Shown: positions 18,689 through 27,500 of the stretch, piece after piece | Numbering within the stretch: the first letter of the stretch is position 1 | How the letters are laid out: each line of letters begins with the position of its first letter | Assembly: GCF_014212495.1 (NCBI RefSeq) | Contig: NZ_JACKZC010000006.1 | Location: 186,001-250,000 of the forward strand | Reading direction: 5' to 3' | Length of the DNA: 64,000 nucleotides | DNA from: Pontibacter sp. Tf4 | GTDB taxonomy: Bacteria > Bacteroidota > Bacteroidia > Cytophagales > Hymenobacteraceae | Notes under the pieces: model-generated | Told to the model about the DNA's origin: nothing | What the model saw: only the letters and a program-made list of their open reading frames with translations | The model's database searches: none | Translations under genes and position numbers: made by a program

Positions 18689-21600
18689 ATGAACATAACC
18701 AAAATATCGATCCAGCGATCAACTATAGTGGTGGTGGTATTTACTGTACTCACGCTGCTTGGTGTTGTCAGCTATCAATCGCTTAACTACGAGCTTCTTC
18801 CGAAGTTCAACCCACCGGTGCTTACCATTATGACGGTGTATCCGGGTGCTTCGCCAAACGAGGTAGAAAACTCTGTTACCAAAGAGATCGAAGACGCACT
18901 TGCCTCGCTCGAGAACGTGAAGGAAATGAAAAGCACCTCTATGGAAAGCTTTTCAATGATCGTGATCAACCTGAACCAGGGTACCGATGTGGATCTGAGT
19001 TTACAGGAAGCACAGCGTAAGATCAACACCATTCTGGCCAAGCTGCCCGAAGATGCCGATGCCCCTACGCTGAACAAATTTGACCTCGACGACCTGCCTA
19101 TTATTAAAATGGGTGCTACCGCCAACATGCCTGCTACCGAGTTCTATGACCTGATCGATAAGAAGATCAAACCGGAGCTGTCGCGCATACAGGGTATGGC
19201 GGCCATAAAAGTATTGGGTGGCCAGGAACGTGAGATCAAAGTAAACATCGACGCCAACAAACTGGAAGCCTACAACCTGTCTATTTTGCAGGTACAGCAG
19301 AAGATCCGTAACTCCAACCTCGACTTCCCTACCGGTAAGATAAAACAGGAAAGCGGCCAGACGCAGATCCGACTGGCGGGTAAGTTCCAGTCTTTGGAGC
19401 AGCTGAACAACTTGATCATCCGCCAGGACGACAAAGGCATTGTGCGCCTTGCTGACGTAGCCGAAGTACAGGATACCCAGAAAGACATCGAGGTAATGAA
19501 CCGTATCAATGGTAACCCGTCGGTAGGTATCACGATACAAAAGCAGTCGGATGCCAATGCGGTGGAAGTAAGCCGTTTGACGAAAGAAGCGCTTGCCTCT
19601 CTGGAGAAAACCTACGCTGCCGAAGGCCTGAAATTCAACGTAGCCAACGACTCTTCTGACTTTACACTGGAAGCTGCTGACTCGGTGATACATGACCTTA
19701 TTATTGCCGTTATACTGGTGGCTGTGGTGATGTTGCTGTTCCTGCACTCGCTGCGTAACGCGGTTATTGTAATGGTGTCTATTCCGGCTTCGTTGGTAGC
19801 CACGTTCATTGCCATGTACCTGTTTGGCTACTCGCTTAACCTGATGTCGCTGCTGGCACTTTCGCTGGTAGTTGGTATTCTGGTGGACGACGCGATTGTG
19901 GTAATTGAGAACATTCACCGCCACATGGAGATGGGTAAAAAGCCGGCACAGGCCGCTTATGATGGTATCCGTGAGATCATGGCAACGGTTACTTCCATCA
20001 CATTGGTAATTGTGGTCGTGTTCATCCCGATCGCTCTTTCTACAGGTCTGGTTTCGGATATCCTGCGCCAGTTTGCGGTGGTGGTTGCCGTAGCCACAAT
20101 GATCTCTTTGTTCGTAGCCTTTACGCTTATCCCGTTGCTTGCCAGCCGATTCTCCAGACTGGAGCACATCTCTGACAAGAACATTTTCGGACGATTTATC
20201 CTTGCTTTTGAGCGCTTCCTGGACCGCGTGATTGATGGTTTTACGGCTACCCTGAAGTGGGCCTTTAACCACAAGTTTATCACGCTGGGTGTAACTATGT
20301 TGCTATTGGTTGCTTCGTTTGCGCTGGTGCCAATGGGCTTTATCGGTTCAGAATTTATACCGGCCGGTGACCGCGGTGAAGTAAGCTTACAGCTGGAATT
20401 GCCAAAGAATGCCACCGTAGAGCAGACCAACTTTGCTACCCGTAAGGTGGAGGAATACCTGCTTGCCAAGCCTGAAGTAAAGAAAGTGTTTACCACAGTT
20501 GGTACCACTACTTCGGCACAGGCCGGCCAGAACACCGCTTACAAAGCCGACGTTTCGGTGACCCTGGTAGATGTAAAAGAGCGTGATTTCAGCACCGACC
20601 AGTTCAGCCGTCAGGCAAAAGCTGATATCGAAAGCAACATTCCGGATGTGGAAGTAACGCCGGTGCCGGTTGGCCTGGTAGGTAACTCACAGGCTCCGAT
20701 CCAGATCATCATCTCAGGCTCTAACCTGGACAGCGTGATGAATTTCTCGCAGAAAGTGCTGGCCATTACAGAAGGTGTGGATGGTACTGCCGACGTGGAA
20801 ATGTCTGTGGAGGGTGGTAACCCGGAAATTGAAGTGGTAGTGGACCGTGATAAGATGGCAAATGTTGGCCTGTCGCTGGAGAGTGTGGGTGCAAGCATGC
20901 AGCTGGCTTTCAGCGGTAACTCTGACGTTACCTTCCGCTCCGGCACCGAAGACTACGACATCAACATCCGCCTCGATGAGTTTGACCGCCGCAGCGTAAC
21001 CGACATCGGTAACCTGTCATTCGTAAACAGTAAAGGGCAGATCGTTCGTCTGGCGCAGTTCGCTGATATCCGCCAGTCTACAGGTCCATCGCAGCTGGAG
21101 CGTTACAACCGTGTAACTTCGGTAAACGTGAACTCACAGGTTATTGGTAGACCAACCGGTTCGGTGGGTGCTGACATACAGGCGAAGATGGCGGAAGTAA
21201 AAATGCCGGCCGGTGTAAGCTTAGAGTATGGCGGTAACCTGAAAAACCAGAGCGAAGGTTTCGGTACGCTGGGTGTTGCCTTGCTTGCCTCTATCATCTT
21301 CGTGTACCTGATCATGGTAGCCCTGTACGATTCGTACATTTACCCGCTGGTGGTTCTGTTCTCTATTCCGTTGGCGATTATCGGTGCCTTGCTGGCCCTG
21401 GCGCTTGCTTCGCAGTCGCTGAGCATCTTCTCTATCCTGGGTATTATTATGATGATCGGTCTGGTAGCGAAAAACGCGATTATGGTGGTAGACTTTACCA
21501 ACAAGCTGAAAGACGAAGGCGTGGAAGTGAAAGAAGCCCTGATCGAAGCGATCCGTATCCGTTTCCGCCCGATCCTGATGACGACGCTGGCCATGGTGAT

Positions 21601-21868
21601 TGGTATGTTACCAATTGCGCTGGCAGGTGGCTCAGTAGCTGCTACTAAAAACGGTCTGGCCTGGGCTTTGATCGGTGGTCTGAGCTCTTCGATGTTCCTG
21701 ACGCTTATCGTGGTGCCGATCATCTACTATGGCTTCGACAGAATCCTGGCTAAGTTCGGTTTAGATAAGAAAACCAAGATCGAGCTGGAAGAGAAAACGC
21801 TGGAAGAACTGGAGCACGAAACCAAGATGCTGGAAGAAAAGAAAATGGCGCACGAGTTTGCGCATTAA
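18689..21868 (+). CDS. RND efflux permease, HAE1 type
   Basis: Inner-membrane drug/proton antiporter of 1059 residues, the standard length for AcrB-like pumps, with 12 membrane helices in two internally repeated halves. It opens with a first helix in the expected place (IQRSTIVVVVFTVLTLLGVV), and GILVDDAIVVIEN near residue 400 contains the proton-relay Asp pair. The short charged tail (LEEKTLEELEHETKMLEEKK) is a coiled coil. A CTATAG copy falls in the first codons (18723-18728), but the remaining 3.1 kb has none. Substrate unknown. Confidence 0.97.
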   Translation: MNITKISIQRSTIVVVVFTVLTLLGVVSYQSLNYELLPKFNPPVLTIMTVYPGASPNEVENSVTKEIEDALASLENVKEMKSTSMESFSMIVINLNQGTDVDLSLQEAQRKINTILAKLPEDADAPTLNKFDLDDLPIIKMGATANMPATEFYDLIDKKIKPELSRIQGMAAIKVLGGQEREIKVNIDANKLEAYNLSILQVQQKIRNSNLDFPTGKIKQESGQTQIRLAGKFQSLEQLNNLIIRQDDKGIVRLADVAEVQDTQKDIEVMNRINGNPSVGITIQKQSDANAVEVSRLTKEALASLEKTYAAEGLKFNVANDSSDFTLEAADSVIHDLIIAVILVAVVMLLFLHSLRNAVIVMVSIPASLVATFIAMYLFGYSLNLMSLLALSLVVGILVDDAIVVIENIHRHMEMGKKPAQAAYDGIREIMATVTSITLVIVVVFIPIALSTGLVSDILRQFAVVVAVATMISLFVAFTLIPLLASRFSRLEHISDKNIFGRFILAFERFLDRVIDGFTATLKWAFNHKFITLGVTMLLLVASFALVPMGFIGSEFIPAGDRGEVSLQLELPKNATVEQTNFATRKVEEYLLAKPEVKKVFTTVGTTTSAQAGQNTAYKADVSVTLVDVKERDFSTDQFSRQAKADIESNIPDVEVTPVPVGLVGNSQAPIQIIISGSNLDSVMNFSQKVLAITEGVDGTADVEMSVEGGNPEIEVVVDRDKMANVGLSLESVGASMQLAFSGNSDVTFRSGTEDYDINIRLDEFDRRSVTDIGNLSFVNSKGQIVRLAQFADIRQSTGPSQLERYNRVTSVNVNSQVIGRPTGSVGADIQAKMAEVKMPAGVSLEYGGNLKNQSEGFGTLGVALLASIIFVYLIMVALYDSYIYPLVVLFSIPLAIIGALLALALASQSLSIFSILGIIMMIGLVAKNAIMVVDFTNKLKDEGVEVKEALIEAIRIRFRPILMTTLAMVIGMLPIALAGGSVAATKNGLAWALIGGLSSSMFLTLIVVPIIYYGFDRILAKFGLDKKTKIELEEKTLEELEHETKMLEEKKMAHEFAH

Positions 21869-21974
21869 CCAACACGCATTACCTGTTTTCATACATATAA
21901 ATTACTGGGGAGATCGCAGAGACTTATAGTTTCCGCGATCTCGGAACCAGGCTTACTTTTACCTCTTACATGCC

Positions 21975-22235
21975 ATGACAACTGCAACCCCAGATAAAAA
22001 GGCAATCCAAAAAGAAGTGGTGAAGATCATCACCTCTGTTACCAACCTTAAACGAAATCAACTACTGGAGGTCCGTGACCTGACGACACTCGGGCTTGAC
22101 ATAGTGGATGTGGTAGACGTTATTCTGAAAGTGGAAAAAACCTACGACCTGACCATACCCGATGAGGTACCGGTTTATACCGTAGATGACTTTGTGAACT
22201 ACGTGTACACACAAACCATGAAACAGGCCGGTTAA
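21975..22235 (+). CDS. Acyl carrier protein-like, lacks phosphopantetheine serine
   Basis: 86 residues that align end to end with acyl carrier proteins: acidic four-helix pattern, LTTLGLDIVDVVDVILKVEK where a normal ACP has LGxDSLD, then FD/YDLTIPDE at the end of helix III. The serine that carries phosphopantetheine is replaced by Ile43 (DIVD instead of DSLD), so it should not be chargeable. The helix otherwise keeps its charge pattern. It follows the RND gene by 107 bases and has its own terminator. It may be a regulatory or scaffold ACP homologue; no acyl-chain enzymes are adjacent. Confidence 0.75.
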   Translation: MTTATPDKKAIQKEVVKIITSVTNLKRNQLLEVRDLTTLGLDIVDVVDVILKVEKTYDLTIPDEVPVYTVDDFVNYVYTQTMKQAG

Positions 22236-22255
22236 GCCAGCCCAACTATAAAAGT

Positions 22256-22288
22256 AGCGCCGCAACTATACATTGCGGCGCTTTTTTT
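22256..22288 (+). terminator. Terminator after ACP-like gene
   Basis: Nine-base perfect GC-rich stem (22256-22264 with 22274-22282), loop containing CTATA, then seven T. Confidence 0.9.
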
Positions 22289-22363
22289 GTGCTCTGTGTG
22301 GTAAACTATAGTTGGGCTTTAAACTATAGCTACGTTAAACTATAGTTTCTTACTTCTGGCGCT

Positions 22364-22471
22364 CTTTCGGACATCCATGTCCGAAAGCCATCTGCCTGGG
22401 ACATCCTTGTCCCCGATTTACGCGGACGTGGACGTCCGCAGCAGAGTGGTTCCGGACACTGATGTCCGGAA
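22364..22471. repeat. Array of four short hairpins
   Basis: Four consecutive inverted repeats: 22364-22387 (11-bp arms, 2-nt loop), 22398-22413 (6-bp arms), 22422-22439 (8-bp arms, 2-nt loop) and 22450-22471 (9-bp arms, 4-nt loop). Each has a GGAC/GTCC core. They lie between two convergent genes and have no T run, so they do not look like simple terminators. Confidence 0.8.
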
Positions 22472-22545
22472 CAGCAAAATAATAGTTTGTTCATTCCAGA
22501 CACCCTTGCTATAGTTCATCGCGAGCGGGGACACTTAATTGTTAA

Positions 22546-23988
22546 CTATAGTTGCAATGCTTCATCTGATGGAGAAAGATGTATCGTTCTGCACAGTTTA
22601 TTCTCCTGCAGTAACCAATGTGCCAGGTCTTTTGCCTGTTGTCGTATTTCCCGCAGCGCAGTGGATTCGTACAGTATTGCTTTCCGGGCTGGACCTATCA
22701 TATAAAAGCCTTCTACAGGCAATCCGCTTTCGCTTACCAATGTCCCATCTTCTGCAGTTACAAGTCCCAGTTTTAAGGCATCGGGCTTTATCAGGCCATC
22801 GGTAAACAACTGCTGCACCAGGGGTAACTTTATTTTTGAGTAGTCGCTCTCAGGTCCTGTACAGTTGATTACGCGGCTTACTTTTATAGACTGTGCTATA
22901 GTTTGCTTCCTTCTTTTTATAGTTATAAGGGCCATCTCCCCTTCTGTTTTCATGTCAACTATAGTTCCGGCGATCAGTTCTAAACGACCCTGTTCCTGTA
23001 ATTCCTGAAGCATGGCTGCGGAACTGGCCGGCATGCGGTGGCGGTGCGTTTCCCAGTAAGGACGCACATGGCGCAGAAACCGCTTCTTTTCAGATAATGA
23101 AAAGGACTGCCAGATAGCCGGTATATGCACACGCATGGCATCCAGCACGCTGCGCCAACTATAGCCTTGTGCTTCTGCCTTCTTAACCTCCATCCGGATA
23201 AAGCGGAACAAATCAATCACTGTTAAGGAAGCGCTGAGATCAGGAAGCCGGAGGTGATGGTAAAGTGGCGTGTGTACATCAAAAGCCTGCGGTAGTAAGC
23301 CGTGGCGCGACACAACATAGATCTTTCCTGTATGGCCTTCTGCCTTCAGACTTCCCACCAGGTCCACCATTGTCAGGCTCGAGCCGATAAGTAACAGCGG
23401 AGATTCAGGGCGCAGGTTAGCCAGGCCTTTTGCGCTCCACGGCGAAGCCACGTAGTTACTGCTCTTATAAAACGCTTTATTGGGAATCGGCAGATCAGCC
23501 GGTGGAAAATTACCTGAAGCCAGCACTACTTTAGCTGCAACTATAGTTTTGTGCTCTTTAAACTTAACTCGAAAAGAATTGCCCTGTTTGGTAACTGCCA
23601 GGGCCTCCTCATAAATTCTGACCAGCTTTACATCTTCGGCAGCTAACTGCTCCGCCTCCTCTAACCTGCTTTTCAGGTAATCGCCAAAAATAAACCGGGG
23701 AATAAAATCGTTTTTGCTGACAGGTGTATTCAAATGCTTTTCGTAGCGGTGTTGCTGTGTGGTAAGCCAGTCGTAAAAATCGAGAGGCTGCTCCGGGAAC
23801 AGGCTCATGGCAGAGGCTGGTACATTTAAGGGCTGAAACGCCAACTGGCTGGAATAGGCAATACCCCGGTTCATTCTGTACCGGTCCTGCTCTATCAGGT
23901 AGATGATTTTACTACCCCTGGCACTCCGCAGCAAATGAATAGCTGTTAACGTGCCACTGAGGCCTCCTCCAATAATTGCGATCGCCAT
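22546..23988 (-). CDS. FAD/NAD(P)-binding protein, YdhS-like
   Basis: 480 residues. The N-terminal Rossmann motif IIGGGLSGTLTAIHLLRSA (about 4-22) binds FAD; LVVASGNFPP and a second dinucleotide motif (PLLLIGSSLTMVDLVGSL, about residues 195-212) follow. The layout matches the FAD-NAD(P)-binding family PF13454, which includes E. coli YdhS and HI0933-unrelated hydroxyacylglutathione-like annotations; the reaction is unknown. No signal peptide. The TAG stop sits in a CTATAG copy at 22546-22551. The gene is monocistronic. Confidence 0.85.
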   Translation of the reverse strand: MAIAIIGGGLSGTLTAIHLLRSARGSKIIYLIEQDRYRMNRGIAYSSQLAFQPLNVPASAMSLFPEQPLDFYDWLTTQQHRYEKHLNTPVSKNDFIPRFIFGDYLKSRLEEAEQLAAEDVKLVRIYEEALAVTKQGNSFRVKFKEHKTIVAAKVVLASGNFPPADLPIPNKAFYKSSNYVASPWSAKGLANLRPESPLLLIGSSLTMVDLVGSLKAEGHTGKIYVVSRHGLLPQAFDVHTPLYHHLRLPDLSASLTVIDLFRFIRMEVKKAEAQGYSWRSVLDAMRVHIPAIWQSFSLSEKKRFLRHVRPYWETHRHRMPASSAAMLQELQEQGRLELIAGTIVDMKTEGEMALITIKRRKQTIAQSIKVSRVINCTGPESDYSKIKLPLVQQLFTDGLIKPDALKLGLVTAEDGTLVSESGLPVEGFYMIGPARKAILYESTALREIRQQAKDLAHWLLQENKLCRTIHLSPSDEALQL

Positions 23989-24378
23989 AGGTGCTCTATC
24001 TTAGGTGAAATAAACCTTACAAAAGTCAGACAAGCGAAACCTATCCTGGAAGCCTGTACAGTATAGTGGGTGCTGGGAGTGGCCGGACACAACCGGCGAG
24101 CGTGAAAAACATCTGATTTTACGGGAATGTATTTTCTATAGTTTGCCCGGCAGCCGGTACGTGTAAAATAAATACACCTGCACGCTATCTACCAGATAAC
24201 GAATACGATAGCATTCACAATTTTTAAAAGGATATTTCAGCAACTATAGCCTACGGGTTACTGCGCTTCAAACTATAAATTGTACTTCTTATACACGCCT
24301 GCCGGATATAAACTAATTGATAAACCCATATCAATATTCAAAAATCATTAAATCACCTATATAGTACCCTATCCTTGT
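23989..24378. other. Intergenic region upstream of TamB
   Basis: No gene supported in 390 bases. It is AT-rich, contains palindrome copies near 24136 and 24243, and must carry the divergent promoters of the FAD protein and tamB-like genes. Confidence 0.55.
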
Positions 24379-24581
24379 TTGGATAATTCCGTAAAGGCAA
24401 GACAGAACCTGAAACGGAAAACCATATCGCAACTGCAAAACATATCGGTAAAGTAGCAGCCAAAGTTATTTTTGGCCTGCTGCTGCTTATTGTTGTCCTG
24501 GTAATTGCTATAGTTGTAGCCCTGCAGTTCCAGGGTGTACAGAACTTTGTAGCCAAAAAAGGAGCCAATTACCTGGAAGGA
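24379..24581 (+). other. Displaced N-terminal coding segment of TamB-like gene
   Basis: The reading frame of the TamB gene is open from 24387 and encodes a membrane anchor (VIFGLLLLIVVLVIAIVVAL, near 24465-24525) that TamB proteins need, but there is no ATG, GTG or TTG in that frame before 24582. In the neighbouring frame a TTG at 24379 begins LDNSVK. A single missing A in the AAA run at 24393-24395 would join TTG-24379 to KGKTEPETENHIATAK and the anchor. This is either a sequencing/assembly indel, a real mutation, a slippage site, or an unusual ATC/ATT/CTG start. Confidence 0.65.
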
Positions 24582-27500
24582 ATGCTGAACACGAAAGTGG
24601 AGATCGGCGGACTGACCACCGACTGGCGCAATGCCCTGGTGCTGAAGGAAGTGTACATCGAGGATCAGCAACAGGATACGCTTTGGTACAGCCAGCGCCT
24701 GGGTGTGGACATGAACATCCTTGGGTTGCTGCGCGGCGAGTACAACATCAGCAAAATTGACCTGGACCACGCCCGCCTGAACCTTCACATTCGCCCGGAC
24801 AGCACCTCTAACTTCGACTTTTTACTGCAGGCTTTTGCCACCGATACCACTGCCACTACCACCCCCGCCGATACCACTGCCCTTGCCCTGAGCCTGGATG
24901 TGATAAACCTGGAGGATGTACACGTGCGTTTCAGGGACGAAGCCGGCGGTAACTTTATTGAAAGCCAGGTAGGACAGCTGACCACGACCATGGAAGACCT
25001 GGACCTGGAAAAGCAGCAATACCTGATAGATGACGTAGCCCTGAAAAATACCTGGGTAAAATACGAACAGACCAAACTTCCGCCTGAAACAGAGCCGGCA
25101 CCTATTGCCTTTAACATTGGCCTAAACAGCGCAGAGATAGAGAACAGCAGCCTGAGTTATGTGAACCGGGTAGCCGAACAACGTATTGAAGTGGACCTGG
25201 GAAAAGCTGCGCTGACCGGCGATGAGATAGACCTGCCTAACGCCCGCGTAAACCTCGGCTCGCTGGAGTTGCACAACTCAACTATAGTTTATGCCCAGGA
25301 AAAGTATAAGCCATCCGATTCGCTGGCTGTAAACCCTGCCAAAACGGTGCGCGAGCTCGATGAATCGGTAGAGAAAGCACAGGGGCAGCCTGTAAACTGG
25401 ATCGTTACTTTAGATAAAACCGACATCTCCGGGGTCAACATTAAATTCGACAACTTTAACACGCCGGCCCAACCACGCGGCATGGATTACGACCACCTGC
25501 ACTTTACGGACATAGTACTGCAGGCCAATGACCTGAGCTATAGTTTGAACCGCACCCAGGCCGAGCTGAAACAACTGCAACTAAAAGAGAAAAGCGGGTT
25601 CAGGGTAGAGAATTTTCAGGCAGATATTCTGTTCGACTCTGTTCAGACAAAGCTGACCAACCTGGACCTGAAAACCGGCAACAGCCACATCCAACGCGAC
25701 CTGGCCATCCGCTACCGCTCTTTGGATGCGCTGGCTGATAACCCGGGCAATACCCAACTGGACCTGAGCATTGTAGACAGCCGCATCGCCATGCAGGATG
25801 TGCTATACTTTATGCCCGAACTGCGTCAGAATCCATCCTTTAAATCTATCGTTAACTCCACCCTGACTATAAGCGGCGACGTGGAAGGCAGCGTGGATAA
25901 CATGATCGTGCGGCAACTGCGGGCATCGGGCCTGAACGGAACTATCGTGAACGTAACCGGCAACATACGCAACGCCACCGACCCCGATAACCTCTACCTG
26001 GACCTGGATGTGAACGAGCTGCAAACAACACGCGCCACCATTCTTGCCTTCGCCCCGCCGGGTACCATACCCCCCAATATCCGCATTCCGGAGCGGGTAC
26101 GTCTGGAAGGTGCTGTGGAGGGCAGCCTCACCAATTTTGATGCGCAGACAACTATAAACAGCTCCATCGGCAACCTGACCGCTGATGTGGACATGGGCCA
26201 GCACGACAGGTTTAGCGCAACTATAAAAACAGCCGGCTTCGCTTTGGATGAACTGTTTACCGATAGCCTTGGCCTGGGAACTATAGCCGGAACAGTAACT
26301 GCCAACGGACAGGGACTTACGCCCGAAACCATGGTGGCCGATGTAAAAGCGAACCTGACAAAGTTTGAGTACAACAACTATAGCTATAACAACATTGTAG
26401 CAGACGTAGACATAAACCGCGAAATCTATAAGGTAAACGCCCGCGCCGAAGACCCGAACCTGAACCTGACCCTGGACGGCACCTTTAACCTGCGCGATAC
26501 TACCAGCACCAAATCCACGTTCGCGCTGGATATAAACGAGGCCAATCTGCATGCCCTGAACCTGTATGCCGAGCCACTGAAGATAGAAGGCAAACTGCAG
26601 GGCAACTTTACCGGAACCGATGCAAGCACCCTGAACGGCAGGTTTTTCGGGCAGCAACTGGTGGTGCAGCACAACAATACCACGTACCCCGTCGATTCGC
26701 TGGCGCTGGACCTGAAGCAAAGGGCAGGCAATACCGAAGTGCTTGTACGGTCGGATGTGATGAATGCGGAAATGCAGTTTGGCAACTCGCTGGCCACACT
26801 CCCAACTGCTATCCTGAAGCATTTCTCCAATTACTTCGACCTGCAGCCGGACCCGCCTTACCCTGCCAACCTGAACCTCGAAGATTTCACGTTCAACATC
26901 AACCTGAAAAAGACAGGAGTGATCACCTCGTTTGTACCCGGGCTGACGCAACTGCAACCGGCAGGCCCACTAACCGGCTCGTACGACGGCGAAACCCAGA
27001 CCTTTAAAATGGATGGCGGCTTTACCCGGCTCAAATACACGGACTATACCCTGAATGGCCTGACCCTGCAGGTGCGCGGCGACCGCGAAAAAATGAACTA
27101 TAACGTCAACCTGAGCCAGTTTCTGTCGCCTTCGCTGCGGGCAAAAGATGTGGCCCTGACGGGTGCTGCCCGCGACAACGATCTGCTGGTGCGCCTTTCG
27201 GTGGCCGAAGACAGTACCGAGGCAAAGTTTGTAATGGGTGGCGTGCTCAACAGTTTAGGTCGCGGCTACAGGTTTGCCTTTAATCCGGAGCAGCTGGTCA
27301 TAAACGGAGATACCTGGACTGTGCCTGAAGACAATTACCTGCAGTTCGACACCAACTTTATTTACGCCAACAACATCAACCTGCAGCACAACAACATGGG
27401 GCTGAACCTGAACAGCCAGGGTCCTGTGGGTCCGGGCGCACCTCTTACAGCCACTTTTAATAATTTTGAGATAGAGTACATTACCCGCTCCTTCCAGCAA

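Noticed and set aside
19001..20272. Long minus-strand frame inside the RND permease gene
   Set aside because: Shadow frame of a conserved transporter; no domain pattern in its translation.
25803..26957. Long minus-strand frame inside the TamB gene
   Set aside because: Shadow of low-complexity, repetitive beta-strand coding; no recognisable protein features.
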